Shown: positions 25,467 to 34,190, counted from the first letter of the stretch. The stretch is 34,683 nt of DNA from an uncultured Victivallales bacterium (GCA_944390735.1 CALXRL010000003.1:1-34683); one strand, 5' to 3'. Notes: a model not told the origin generated them from the letters alone. Numbers and translations: made by a program.

Positions 25467-25489
25467 ACATTCGTCTGACAACGGACACC

Positions 25490-25533
25490 CGCGCGGGCTC
25501 TTTTCCAGAAAGAGTGCCGCGCGTTTTGCTTTT
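25490..25533 (+). terminator. intrinsic terminator after rplT
   Basis: CGCGCGG (25490-25496) pairs with CCGCGCG (25517-25523), and the stem continues as GCTCTTT with AAAGAGT across one bulged G around a TCCAG loop. TTTTGCTTTT follows. It separates the ribosomal genes from pheS. Beyond it, a seven-pair CTCCGGA/TCCGGAG hairpin spans 25551-25586 in the pheS leader. Confidence 0.85.
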
Positions 25534-25626
25534 CCGACGGAATGCGTTTTCTCCGGAGTTGGTCTGAAACGGGGCCGATTCCGGAGAGAATGCAGTCAAA
25601 ACATCAACAGAACAGGATAGAATACT

Positions 25627-26643
25627 ATGGAACTGCTGGAAAAAATCCAAAGCATCGTCGCGGAGGCCGGACAGGCGCTGGCTTCCGCCAAAACCGAATC
25701 CGATGTCGAAGAAGTCCGCGCGAAAACCATCGGCAGGAACGGCTCCTTCACCGCGCTCGGCCCCCTGATGGGCAAAGTTCCGCCGGAGCAGAAGCGCGAG
25801 GCGGGCAAGGCCTTCAACGAAGCAAAGCAGAACCTTCTGGCCATGATCGAACACGCGCGCGAATCGCTTGCCGGAGCCGCGGAAGCAGGAGCGCAGAAAC
25901 TCGACGTCACGCTGCCCGGACGCAAATGGCATGCAGGAAGAAAGCATCCGATCAGCCAGACCTTCGACGAATGCTGCGCCATCTTCCGGAGAATGGGATT
26001 CCTTGCCACGGGCGGACCGGAAATCGAAACGGTCTTCAACAATTTTGATGCGCTCAATGCGCCGCCGGATCACCCGTCCCGCAGTCCGCAGGACACCTTC
26101 TTTTTCGCGGACGGACGCCTGATGCGTTCCCACACCTCTCCGGTGCAGATCCGGACGATGCTCGCCCGGAAGCCGCCGGTCCGGATCGTCGCTCCGGGAC
26201 GCTGCTACCGCCGCGACACGCCTGACGCCACCCACGGCGTTCATTTCCATCAGATCGAAGGACTCTACATTGATACGGACGTCTCCCTTGCCGACCTGAA
26301 AAGCACGCTCATGACCTTTGCCGCGGAATTTTTCGGGGAGAAGATCCGCGTGCGCATGCGCCCGAGCTTCTTCCCGTTCACAGAGCCCAGCGTGGAGTGC
26401 GACTTCACCTGCGTGATGTGCGGCGGAAAGGGATGCAAAGTCTGCAAAAACACCGGCTGGATTGAATGCGCCGGAGCGGGAATGGTCAATCCGAACGTTC
26501 TGAAAAACGTCGGCTACGATCCGGAAAATTGCCAGGGATTCGCGTTCGGCATGGGAATCGAACGCCTGACCATGATCAAGCACCGCATTGAGGATCTCCG
26601 CATGTTCTCCGACAACGACATCCGCTTCCTGGCGCAGTTCTAA
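25627..26643 (+). CDS. pheS: phenylalanyl-tRNA synthetase alpha subunit
   Basis: Catalytic subunit of the alpha2-beta2 PheRS; 338 residues, normal for bacteria. An N-terminal coiled coil (about 1-85) is followed by the class II core: HPISQTF, PRSPQDTFF-like SPQDTFFF, RSHTSPVQIR, the GRCYRRD-x2-DATH-x-VHFHQIEG motif 2 region and GFAFGMGIERLTM motif 3. CVMCGGKGCKVC at 262-273 forms a C-x2-C-x4-C-x2-C knuckle found in some bacterial PheS. AGGA lies nine bases before the ATG. No convincing -10/-35 pair or phenylalanine-rich leader peptide was found in the 93 bases between terminator and start. It is followed by pheT after 24 bases. Confidence 0.97.
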   Translation: MELLEKIQSIVAEAGQALASAKTESDVEEVRAKTIGRNGSFTALGPLMGKVPPEQKREAGKAFNEAKQNLLAMIEHARESLAGAAEAGAQKLDVTLPGRKWHAGRKHPISQTFDECCAIFRRMGFLATGGPEIETVFNNFDALNAPPDHPSRSPQDTFFFADGRLMRSHTSPVQIRTMLARKPPVRIVAPGRCYRRDTPDATHGVHFHQIEGLYIDTDVSLADLKSTLMTFAAEFFGEKIRVRMRPSFFPFTEPSVECDFTCVMCGGKGCKVCKNTGWIECAGAGMVNPNVLKNVGYDPENCQGFAFGMGIERLTMIKHRIEDLRMFSDNDIRFLAQF

Positions 26644-26667
26644 CTTATTCCTGAAAGGACACGTATC

Positions 26668-29076
26668 ATGAAAGTTTCTCTCAACTGGCTCGCGGATTAC
26701 GTCACCTTGAACGTCGATCCCGTCGAACTTGCGAATATTCTGACCCGCACGGGCCTCGAAGTGGAGGAGATTCTCTCCACGGCAACGGTTCCGGAGGGAG
26801 TGATCACGGCAAAAATTCTCTCGCGCGAAAAACATCCGAATTCCGATCATCTGTCCGTCTGCCGGGTGGATCCCGGAAACGGAGAAGTGCTCCAGATCGT
26901 CTGCGGCGCGCCGAACTGCGACGCGGGAAACATTGTTCCTCTTGCCACCATCGGAACCGTCTTCCGGGATCCCGAAGGAGGAAAGGATTTCAAGATCGGA
27001 AAGGGAAAACTGCGCGGAATCGAATCGTTCGGCATGATGTGCAGCGCCCGGGAACTCGGACTGAGCAACGATCATGACGGTCTGCTGATCCTGCCGCCGG
27101 ATACCGCGCTCGGCAAGCCCGTCTCGGAGCTGTTCAAGGGCGACACGGTATACAATCTTGAACTGACCCAGAACCGTCCGGACTGGCTCTCCCACTGGGG
27201 AGTCGCACGCGACGTCTATGCGCTCTGCGGCGGCGAACTGAAATTCCCGTCCACGCAGCTCCAGGAAACGCCCGCGACCAACGAATTCGACGGTCTTGTG
27301 CAGGTCACCGCGCAGGATCTCTGTCCGAAATACACCGCGCGCGTCATCCGCGGCGTCACGGTGAAGGAGAGTCCCGAATGGATGCAGAAGCGTCTGCAGG
27401 CCATCGGAATCCGTCCGATCAACAACATCGTCGACATTACCAACTACGTGATGATGGAACTGGGCGTTCCGCTGCATGTCTTCGACCGTTCGCTTCTGAA
27501 GGACGGACGGATCATCGTCCGCCGCGCCGCCGGCGGCGAAAAGATCACCGCGCTCGACGGAAAAAATTATGATCTGACCGGCGACATGCTCGTCATTGCC
27601 GATACGGAAAAACCCATCGCGATCGCCGGCGTCATGGGCGGGGAATACAGCGGCGTGCTGGAAACGACCTCCGAAGTGGTGCTGGAAAGCGCGTTCTTCA
27701 ACAAATCCAGCGTCCGGGCGACCTCCGCGAAACTCAATCTCTCCAGCGAGGCCTCGCACCGCTATGAGCGCGGCGTGGATATCGGCATGGTGGAAAAGGC
27801 CAGCGCACGGGCCGCCCATCTGATTCTTGAACTCGCGGGAGGGACCCTGGTTTCTCCGCTGGTGGAAGTGGCCCTTCCCCCGGTCCCGCAGCCGCGGATT
27901 CTATGCCGCTACGACAGAATCCGCAGTCTGCTCGGCATGGAGGTTTCCAATCTGCTCATGACGACCATCTTTTCCAAGCTCGGCATGGAAGTGGAGCCGG
28001 TGAATGAGGAATCGTGCTATGTGATTCCGCCGACCTACCGCATGGATGTCACAATGGAGGCCGATCTCGCCGAAGAGGTGGCTCGAATCCACGGACTCGA
28101 CAATCTGCCGGATGTGCCGGTCCGGGCGGTCCGCTGCGCGATGTTCTCCCAGGACACGTTCGCGCCGCTCGCCGCGGTTCGCGACGCCCTGGTCAGCACC
28201 GGTCTTTACGAGTGCGTCTGTTCGAGCATGATCGACGAGAAAAGCGCCCTGCTGGATACGCGCTTCACCCGGGAGGATCTGGTCTGCCCGGTCAACCCGA
28301 TCAGTCTCGACCTGGCCGTGATGCGGCCCTCTCTGCTGGGGGGGATGCTGAACGTCATCCGTCACAACATTTCCCGGAAGAATCTGAATCTTGCGCTGTT
28401 TGAAATCGGACACGTCTTCTGCCGGAATCCTCAGAAGTTCCCCGAGGAACGGGAAGAGGTCATGATCGCGCTGACCGGTCAGCGCCACCCCGAACGCTTC
28501 TCCGGCGAACGGACGGAACTCTACGATTTCTATGATATGAAGGGACTTCTCGAAACCTTCCTGGAAGAGCGCGGGAATCCGAATTACGCCTTCAAAGCCG
28601 CGGAAGACTCCCGGTTTGCCCGGGGCGAGTGCGCGGAACTGATTCTCGACGGGAAATCCGCCGGCATCTTCGGACGCGCCGCGGAAGCGCTGACCCGGGG
28701 AATGCGTCTTCACACACCGCTCTACCTCTGCGTCATGCAGCTGGACAATCTGCTGACCGCGTCGAAAAGACCCGTTTACTATCAGCCGATCTCCCAGTTT
28801 CCCGCCACCACGCGCGACGTGGCGTTCATCGCCCCCGCGGAGATGGAGAACGAAACGGTCATCAGCTTCATCAAGCGGGCGAAGATGCCGAATCTGGTCG
28901 ACGTCCAGCTCTTCGACATCTTCACGAACGACAGCATCGGCGCCGGCAGGAAGAGCATGGCCTACTCTCTGACGTTCCGCAGTCAGGACCGCACCCTGAC
29001 CGATGAGGAAGTCAACAAGACCTATGAAAAGATCCGCTCCAAGCTCCAGCACGGGCTCGGCGTGGAACTGCGGTAA
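26668..29076 (+). CDS. pheT: phenylalanyl-tRNA synthetase beta subunit
   Basis: Non-catalytic tRNA-binding and editing subunit of PheRS; 802 residues, normal length. The order is an N-terminal domain starting MKVSLNWLADYVTL, an EMAP-type tRNA-binding OB fold (about 40-150, with KHPNSDHLSVCRVD and IVCGAPN), the B3/B4 editing domain (about 210-385, with NNIVDITNYVMMELG and HVFD), the B5 domain, the class II-like core, and a C-terminal ferredoxin-fold anticodon-binding domain from about residue 705 (SQFPATTRDVAFI; TLTDEEVNKTYEKI at the end). AAAGGA lies upstream of the ATG. The stop is 11 bases from the start of the next gene, so the operon continues. Confidence 0.97.
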   Translation: MKVSLNWLADYVTLNVDPVELANILTRTGLEVEEILSTATVPEGVITAKILSREKHPNSDHLSVCRVDPGNGEVLQIVCGAPNCDAGNIVPLATIGTVFRDPEGGKDFKIGKGKLRGIESFGMMCSARELGLSNDHDGLLILPPDTALGKPVSELFKGDTVYNLELTQNRPDWLSHWGVARDVYALCGGELKFPSTQLQETPATNEFDGLVQVTAQDLCPKYTARVIRGVTVKESPEWMQKRLQAIGIRPINNIVDITNYVMMELGVPLHVFDRSLLKDGRIIVRRAAGGEKITALDGKNYDLTGDMLVIADTEKPIAIAGVMGGEYSGVLETTSEVVLESAFFNKSSVRATSAKLNLSSEASHRYERGVDIGMVEKASARAAHLILELAGGTLVSPLVEVALPPVPQPRILCRYDRIRSLLGMEVSNLLMTTIFSKLGMEVEPVNEESCYVIPPTYRMDVTMEADLAEEVARIHGLDNLPDVPVRAVRCAMFSQDTFAPLAAVRDALVSTGLYECVCSSMIDEKSALLDTRFTREDLVCPVNPISLDLAVMRPSLLGGMLNVIRHNISRKNLNLALFEIGHVFCRNPQKFPEEREEVMIALTGQRHPERFSGERTELYDFYDMKGLLETFLEERGNPNYAFKAAEDSRFARGECAELILDGKSAGIFGRAAEALTRGMRLHTPLYLCVMQLDNLLTASKRPVYYQPISQFPATTRDVAFIAPAEMENETVISFIKRAKMPNLVDVQLFDIFTNDSIGAGRKSMAYSLTFRSQDRTLTDEEVNKTYEKIRSKLQHGLGVELR

Positions 29077-29087
29077 GGAGGGCGCTC

Positions 29088-29408
29088 ATGGCCCGGGGAA
29101 AAGGCTTTGTCACGACGATGAATCTCTGCCTGCCCGGGCTCGGTCAGCTCCTGGACGGAAGATGGATCACGGGAGCAGTGATTCTGCTGCTCTCGCTGCT
29201 TTTCTTTCTGGCGGGCACGTACTGGGCGCTTGCTCCGCTCATCCGGACAATCCGGACGCTGCTTTCGGATCCCTCCGGAGGAACGATTGACCTTCACTGG
29301 GAACCGCTCAAAATCGCCGTCTGTTACGGAATGGTAATCATTCTGTGGATCTTCAGCATTCTGGAAGGAATCCTCCACAGGGAACAAAAGGAAAAGGAAA
29401 ATGAGTGA
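29088..29408 (+). CDS. small two-helix membrane protein, PGLGQ motif
   Basis: A 106-residue protein with two hydrophobic segments (about 25-52 and 76-95) and a charged C-terminus (REQKEKENE). The N-terminal MNLCLPGLGQLLDGRWITGA resembles the P-G-x-GQ-x-Y/L-x-G-x4-G turn of TM2/DUF5683-like small membrane proteins, whose function is unknown. GGAGG six bases before the ATG gives a strong start. The gene begins 11 bases after pheT and its last eight bases overlap der, so it is cotranscribed and probably translationally coupled to both. No specific role is proposed. Confidence 0.78.
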   Translation: MARGKGFVTTMNLCLPGLGQLLDGRWITGAVILLLSLLFFLAGTYWALAPLIRTIRTLLSDPSGGTIDLHWEPLKIAVCYGMVIILWIFSILEGILHREQKEKENE

Positions 29409-30864
29409 ACAAGAAACCGCCGCGCGCAGCTTGCTGCCGACCATTGCCATTGTAGGCCGCCCCAACGTCGGGAAATCCTCCCTGTTCAATTCCATTTTAA
29501 AGAGACGGCAGGCGATCGTTCATTTCGACAGCGGCGTGACCCGCGACCGGGTCTCCTCGACGTGCGTTCTCGGCGGACGCCGCTTCCGCCTGGTCGACAC
29601 CGGCGGACTCGGAATGGGAAAAGGCGAAAAACGCGGAGTCGATTTCTGGGACCAGTCCATTGAAAAACAGGTCGAAGTGGCAATCGCCGACGCGGATGTC
29701 ATTCTGTTCGTCGTGGACGTGACAGCCGGACTCACCGCCCTCGATCAGGAGGTCGCCATCCGCCTGAGATCAACGGGGAAGGAGATCATTCTGGTCATCA
29801 ACAAGGTCGACGGAGACGTGCCGACGCCCCATATCGGCGAATTCGACCGTCTCGGCTTCAAGCAGGTATTTGAAGTCTCCTCCCTGCACCGCCGCGGCAT
29901 CGCGCAGATGATGGAAAGAGCGCTGAAGGATGTGGAGGCAGCCGCTCCGGGACAGGAACTGCCGCGCCTGAAAATTGCCGTCATGGGTCGTCCGAATGTC
30001 GGGAAATCCTCGCTGGTGAACAAACTGCTCGGCGAGGAACGGGTCATCGTCAGCGACGTGGCGGGAACCACGCGCGACGCCATCGACATCGAATTCACTC
30101 TCGACTGCGGCGACGGAGAGAAGGTCCCCGCTCTTCTGGTGGACACCGCCGGACTCCGGAAAAAATCCAAAGTGGACGGCGCCGTCGAACGTTACAGCAT
30201 GATGCGCGCGGAGGAAACGCTGGAAAACTGTGACATGGTGCTCTTTGTCGTCGAATCCTCCATGAACGGCGTCACCGCTCAGGACAAAACCATTGCGGCA
30301 ATGATTCAGAAATCGGGCAAACCCTGCATCATCGTCTCCAACAAATGGGACACCTGCTCCGGAAAGAAGCAGAAGGAGGTGCTCGAGGAGATCCGTTATA
30401 CGCTTCCCTTTATGTCATACGCCCCGGTGGTGTTCCTCTGCGCGCTCAGCGGCTACAACTTCAAGGAGCTCTACGGCGCGATTGCCGAACTCCGCGCGCA
30501 GATGGCAGTGAAAATCTCCACGGCGATGGTCAACCGGGTCCTCGGCGACGCCTTTGAAAAAACGGCTCCGCCCGTGCTGGGCACCAAACCGTTCAAGGTC
30601 TATTACGGAACCATGGTCTCCAATCCGCCGCCGACCTTCCAGCTTTTCGTCAACGACCCGAAGCTCTGCGCGGATCACTATAAAACCTATCTGGAAAAAT
30701 ACCTTCGGAAAGCCTTTGAATTCACCGGCATGCCCGTGCGCCTGATTCTCAAGGAACGCAAACGCAGGGAGCTGGTCTTTACAAAAACGAAAAACGGAAG
30801 GAAAGTCAGGATCCGTCCCTACCGGGTCGACCGGGAGGAGGAAAACGGAGACGACGAGCCATGA
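29401..30864 (+). CDS. der: ribosome-assembly GTPase Der (EngA)
   Basis: Tandem GTPase essential for 50S maturation; 487 residues. The first G domain carries GRPNVGKS at 19-26, DTGG and NKVD at 134-137; the second carries GRPNVGKS at 196-203, DTAGLRKKSKVDGAVERYS and NKWD. The C-terminal KH-like domain (about 375-470) includes PPTFQLFVNDP and the final RLILKERKR. A basic and acidic tail follows. The ATG at 29401 overlaps the previous gene by eight bases; AAAGGAAAAGGAAA just before it provides the ribosome binding site. The following gene starts inside its stop (ATGA). Placement with synthetase genes fits a translation operon. Confidence 0.97.
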   Translation: MSEQETAARSLLPTIAIVGRPNVGKSSLFNSILKRRQAIVHFDSGVTRDRVSSTCVLGGRRFRLVDTGGLGMGKGEKRGVDFWDQSIEKQVEVAIADADVILFVVDVTAGLTALDQEVAIRLRSTGKEIILVINKVDGDVPTPHIGEFDRLGFKQVFEVSSLHRRGIAQMMERALKDVEAAAPGQELPRLKIAVMGRPNVGKSSLVNKLLGEERVIVSDVAGTTRDAIDIEFTLDCGDGEKVPALLVDTAGLRKKSKVDGAVERYSMMRAEETLENCDMVLFVVESSMNGVTAQDKTIAAMIQKSGKPCIIVSNKWDTCSGKKQKEVLEEIRYTLPFMSYAPVVFLCALSGYNFKELYGAIAELRAQMAVKISTAMVNRVLGDAFEKTAPPVLGTKPFKVYYGTMVSNPPPTFQLFVNDPKLCADHYKTYLEKYLRKAFEFTGMPVRLILKERKRRELVFTKTKNGRKVRIRPYRVDREEENGDDEP

Positions 30865-31346
30865 GGGATGAGTGGCTCGCCAGCGACGATTCCCGTCTGC
30901 TGCGGGAATGCAGACTGGAATTCCGGAAAGCCTCCGGAAACGGCGGTCAGAAGGTCAACAAGACCTCTTCGGCGGTCCGGCTGCATCATGAGCCAAGCGG
31001 AGTGTCCGTCACCTCGTCGGAGAGCCGCAGCCAGCATGAAAACCGCCTTCACGCGCTGAAGGCTCTTCGAATGAAAATCGCGCTGTCGTTCCGGCTTCCG
31101 CCGGATCCGCAGTTCCGGATCGGGGAGCCCGCAACCTCTCTGCACAATCCGGGATATCCGCTCTGGGCGGCGAAACTTCTGGATCGCTTCCAGTTTCAGG
31201 AAGGGGATCTGAAATCCGCCGCGGCATCGCTCGAAATTTCCCCTTCGCGCCTGGCCAGACTGCTCCGGAGGGATCCCGTTCTCTGGACGGAAGCCAACCG
31301 CATCCGTGCGGCATTCTCCCTGCCGCCGCTGAAATCCATGGAGTGA
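30861..31346 (+). CDS. GGQ release-factor-like protein without codon-recognition domain
   Basis: A 161-residue protein whose first half is the peptidyl-hydrolase domain of class I release factors: FRKASGNGGQKVNKTSSAV, with GGQ at 28-30, and SRSQHENRLHAL. It lacks the domain that reads stop codons, so it resembles the ArfB/YaeJ or PrfH-type rescue factors that release nascent chains from stalled ribosomes. Unlike ArfB, the C-terminus is not a simple lysine/arginine tail but a helical segment with LKSAAASLEISPSRLARLLRR, reminiscent of a helix-turn-helix, which might contact RNA. The ATGA overlap with der and the three-base gap to the next gene indicate translational coupling. A role in ribosome rescue is inference from the GGQ domain. 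Confidence 0.8.
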   Translation: MRDEWLASDDSRLLRECRLEFRKASGNGGQKVNKTSSAVRLHHEPSGVSVTSSESRSQHENRLHALKALRMKIALSFRLPPDPQFRIGEPATSLHNPGYPLWAAKLLDRFQFQEGDLKSAAASLEISPSRLARLLRRDPVLWTEANRIRAAFSLPPLKSME

Positions 31347-31349
31347 TCA

Positions 31350-32921
31350 ATGAACGTTGAAGTCGAGCTGGAACTGGATGCGCGGCGCCTCCCCGCCGAT
31401 GCCGATGAACGGCTGAGGCCGCAAATTGCGGCGGCCTGCGGCATCGCGGAGGAAGATCTTCTCTCCTACACCATCCGCAAACGGAGTCTGGATGCGCGGA
31501 AAAAACCGCAGATCCGGCTTCTCTACCGGATCACGGCGGAACTCCGGGACGGAATCGTGCCCGGAAATCCTGTAAAACCGGCTGGAAATCCGCTTCCGGA
31601 ATGGCGAGTTCCGGACAATGCTCATGCTCTTTGTCATCCGCTGGTTCTGGGAACGGGGCCGGCCGGACTCTTTGCGGCGCTGGTGCTGGCGGAAGCGGGC
31701 GCAAAACCGATCGTCCTCGACTGCGGACGCGATGTCGTCCGCAGGAAACAGGATATCGACCGCTTCTTTCAAACCAGAGAATTGAATCCGAAGAGCAATC
31801 TTCTCTTTGGAGAGGGCGGTGCGGGAACCTGGTCGGACGGCAAGCTGTACACTCGTGTCCGGGATGAACGCATCCGGTATGTCATGAACGCATTTGTGGC
31901 GGCCGGAGCCCCGCGCGAAATTCTCTATTACAGTCATCCGCATCTGGGAAGCGACCGTCTTCCGAGCCTGATTGCCGCAATCCGCAACCGGATTCTTGCT
32001 CTTGGAGGACAGTTCCTCTGGGATACGGAGGTCGTGGGAGTCGAGACGGGAAACGCCCGATTCCGGAACCTGCGTCTTTCCACCGGCGAGAAACTGGAGG
32101 GCCCCGCCGCGATCATTGCCTGCGGTCACAGCGCGCGAAACCTGATCCGTTCCCTGACAGACGTTGCGCAAAGCGCGCGGAAGGGGTTCCAGATCGGCTG
32201 CCGGATCGAACATCCGCAGAGATTCATCAACCGGACCCAGTACGGTTCCGAACTGCCGCCCCCGTCCCTGGGTGCGGCGGAATACCTTTTTTCGAGCCGG
32301 GGAAACGGAGAAATCCCGGGAGCGACCACCTTCTGCATGTGTCCGGGAGGCGAGATCCTCCCGGCGGTCTGCGACTGCAACACCCTTTCCACCAACGGGA
32401 TGAGCAAAGCGGCCAGAGACGGTGCCTTTGCCAACTCCGCGATCATCTCCACGCTTCCGCCGGACACCTTTTCCACAACGGAAGAGGCGCTTGCCTTTCT
32501 GACCGCGCTGGAAGAATCGGTTTTCCGCTCCGGAGGAAGCGATTACACGGCGCCGGCACAGACGGCACGCGATTTTCTGCGTCATGAAAGAGGTCCCGTT
32601 CCGAAGGAGAGCAGTTATCGCATGGGTCTCAAGGCGGAGCGTCTGGATCTTCTGCTTCCCGCCCCGATTCGTTCCGCCCTGGAGAACGCGCTTCGACACT
32701 TCGACCGGCTGGCTCCGGGTTTTCTGCGGAACGGCACGCTGATCGGAATCGAGAGCAAAGTCTCCAGTCCGGTCCGTTTTCTGCGGAATCCGGAGACGCT
32801 GGAAAGCTCCGTGCCGGGTCTTTACATCGGCGGAGAAGGCGGAGGAATGGCCGGAGGGATCATTTCCGCCGCACTCGACGGAGTCAAACTGGCAGAAGCG
32901 CTGCTGAAACGGCGGACCTGA
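31350..32921 (+). CDS. FAD-dependent oxidoreductase (COG2509-like)
   Basis: A 523-residue flavoprotein. After an N-terminal domain of about 90 residues (IRKRSLDARKKPQIRLLYRI is typical of this group), a Rossmann FAD-binding motif GTGPAG lies at 101-106, followed by the segment LLFGEGGAGTWSDGKLYTR seen in the uncharacterised dehydrogenase family COG2509. GLYIGGEGGGMAGGI near the C-terminus completes the FAD site. The substrate is unknown. GGAG six bases before the ATG lies in the end of the preceding gene, so translation is coupled. It ends the pheS-to-oxidoreductase operon, one base from the convergent TM2-domain gene; no terminator was recognised between them. Confidence 0.87.
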   Translation: MNVEVELELDARRLPADADERLRPQIAAACGIAEEDLLSYTIRKRSLDARKKPQIRLLYRITAELRDGIVPGNPVKPAGNPLPEWRVPDNAHALCHPLVLGTGPAGLFAALVLAEAGAKPIVLDCGRDVVRRKQDIDRFFQTRELNPKSNLLFGEGGAGTWSDGKLYTRVRDERIRYVMNAFVAAGAPREILYYSHPHLGSDRLPSLIAAIRNRILALGGQFLWDTEVVGVETGNARFRNLRLSTGEKLEGPAAIIACGHSARNLIRSLTDVAQSARKGFQIGCRIEHPQRFINRTQYGSELPPPSLGAAEYLFSSRGNGEIPGATTFCMCPGGEILPAVCDCNTLSTNGMSKAARDGAFANSAIISTLPPDTFSTTEEALAFLTALEESVFRSGGSDYTAPAQTARDFLRHERGPVPKESSYRMGLKAERLDLLLPAPIRSALENALRHFDRLAPGFLRNGTLIGIESKVSSPVRFLRNPETLESSVPGLYIGGEGGGMAGGIISAALDGVKLAEALLKRRT

Positions 32922-32922
32922 T

Positions 32923-33180
32923 TCAGAACCATCCTTTCCGATGGAGAAGATACGTATTGTAAAATGCCTCATCCGGAGTCGCGAGATAGATGATGCCTTC
33001 AATCAGACCGATGATACCCATCACGGAAGCGCCGAATCCGCAGGTGAACAGGGTCACGAGAAGCATGATGAGCCCTTCCATGTGATATCCGAGGAAAAAT
33101 TTATGGATTCCAAGACTGCCGAGAAAGATCCCGAGCAATCCTGCCGCCAGTTTTTTGGAAGAAATCTCCTGACTGTTCAT
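32923..33180 (-). CDS. TM2 domain protein
   Basis: An 85-residue membrane protein with two hydrophobic helices (about 11-24 and 36-62) joined by a short turn. KKLAAGLLGIFLGSLGIHKF followed by FLGYHMEGLI is the TM2-domain signature. Such proteins are widespread in bacteria and have no established function. Of the three in-frame ATGs (33189, 33186, 33180) the last has AGGA eight bases upstream and fits the family's start, while the first two are too close to it. It is a single gene on the minus strand, convergent with the oxidoreductase gene. Confidence 0.85.
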   Translation of the reverse strand: MNSQEISSKKLAAGLLGIFLGSLGIHKFFLGYHMEGLIMLLVTLFTCGFGASVMGIIGLIEGIIYLATPDEAFYNTYLLHRKGWF

Positions 33181-33242
33181 TTGCATCATCCTGTATTCAA
33201 ATATTCAACGGTTCGGGTACGACATATACAGCAAACGAAAAA

Positions 33243-33270
33243 AATGTATCCATGAAAAAGGAAAAATCAA
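33243..33270 (-). promoter_or_regulatory. possible promoter of the TM2 gene
   Basis: Minus-strand TTGATT (33270-33265), a 16-base spacer and TACATT (33248-33243). The surrounding 33190-33398 is AT-rich and carries no gene; the two T-rich runs at 33366-33386 have no associated stem. Confidence 0.33.
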
Positions 33271-33398
33271 GTGGGAGAAGGCCGGAGGAATCAAAAAAGA
33301 TGCGGGGAAAATGATGTTGGAAACAGGCAAAGATCATGGGAAAGCTTGAGTTACAAAGAAAAAAGTTGTTTTTTTTCCATTTTTCTTCCATTCGGGGG

Positions 33399-33427
33399 TT
33401 GTCAAAAAGCGAAAGATGTGTTATAAT
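33399..33427 (+). promoter_or_regulatory. near-consensus promoter of the pseudopilin gene
   Basis: TTGTCA (33399-33404), a 17-base spacer and a perfect TATAAT (33422-33427). Transcription would start at about 33433-33435, exactly where the CATAAC arm of the inverted-repeat element begins, so the mRNA would open with a CAUAAC/GUUAUG hairpin. This is the best promoter in the window and predicts high expression. Confidence 0.82.
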
Positions 33428-33431
33428 GTAG

Positions 33432-33556
33432 CCATAACATTCGTGGGTTATGAAGAAAGATCATAGTCTTTAGAAACGCCAAGTCATTAAAAAGGAGACA
33501 AAAAAGATGACAGCAAAACGTAAGAATCGTGGGTTCACACTCATAGAGCTCCTCGT
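33432..33556 (+). repeat. left copy of inverted pilin 5' repeat
   Basis: Two blocks are exactly repeated in inverted orientation at the right edge. Block A is 33432-33451 (20 bases) and matches 34680-34661. Block B is 33483-33556 (74 bases) and matches 34630-34557. Bases 33452-33482 (31) differ from their counterpart (30 bases) except for scattered matches. Block A contains a dyad CATAAC-8 bases-GTTATG. Block B holds the ribosome binding site and the first 50 coding bases of the pilin gene, ending at CTCCTCGT. Confidence 0.95.
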
Positions 33557-34190
33557 GGTAATTGCGATTATCGCGATCCTCGCGGGAATGCTCCTGCCGG
33601 CGCTGAACTCGGCTCGTGAAAAAGCTCGCAGAATTTCCTGCGCCTCCAACCAGAAGCAGATTGGACTCGCCTTCCAGCTCTATGTCAACTTCCCGGATGA
33701 CACCGTCCTTCCTTCTCCCAACGGAGAGGTTGGCGGATCCTCCACACAGGGACTTTGGGGACTGGTCTGGGGCGGCGTCATGACCGATACCAAGATGTTC
33801 ATCTGCCCCTCCAGCTCGGGCAAAAAGGCGGCAGATTACTCCACCAACATCACATTCTCGGAGTCTGAAGTCGACAGCACCACGGATGCTCCGAAATTCT
33901 CTCCGAAACAGCTTTCCTACCTCTACATTGCCGGCCTGAACACCAACACAACCGGCTCTGACAGCGGTATCCTCTTCGACGAAACCGATGCGGCTAACCA
34001 TGACACCTTCGGAAACATTCTCTTCGGTGATGGTCACGTCGGCGGCTATGTCGGAACCAGCGGAGACACCACCGCCTGGAGAACCAAAACCGGCTGGATT
34101 GACAACAAGAGAGGCTCTGAAACGATGAGTGGGAATGCAATTGACTTTGCAGTGTCCACGACGGCCAACGAAAAGAAGAAAGTTGACTGA
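33507..34190 (+). CDS. prepilin-like (pseudopilin) protein with H-x9-DG motif
   Basis: A 227-residue type IV pilin/pseudopilin-like protein. A basic leader MTAKRKNRG precedes the prepilin peptidase site G-FTLIELL (cleavage after Gly9, Glu at mature position 5) and a hydrophobic helix to about residue 30, followed by [20 protein letters not shown], typical of the PVC-bacterial family. H165 and DG175-176 ([12 protein letters not shown]) form the H-x9-DG motif, and MFICPSS at about 97-103 is also family-like. It is expected to be inserted in the inner membrane, matured, and possibly assembled into a type II secretion-like pseudopilus or displayed on the surface; the role of the many paralogues in these phyla is unknown. 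AGGAG lies nine bases before the ATG. Its promoter and terminator make it a single-gene unit. Confidence 0.93.
   Translation: MTAKRKNRGFTLIELLVVIAIIAILAGMLLPALNSAREKARRISCASNQKQIGLAFQLYVNFPDDTVLPSPNGEVGGSSTQGLWGLVWGGVMTDTKMFICPSSSGKKAADYSTNITFSESEVDSTTDAPKFSPKQLSYLYIAGLNTNTTGSDSGILFDETDAANHDTFGNILFGDGHVGGYVGTSGDTTAWRTKTGWIDNKRGSETMSGNAIDFAVSTTANEKKKVD

Noticed and set aside
25534..25626. A PheM-type leader peptide or attenuator before pheS
   Set aside because: No short frame rich in phenylalanine codons is present; the only frame (from 25542) overlaps pheS out of frame and has no Phe run.
25429..27819. A minus-strand frame of 796 codons opposite pheS and pheT
   Set aside because: It runs through the reverse of two certain synthetase genes and the rplT terminator; no domain is recognisable.
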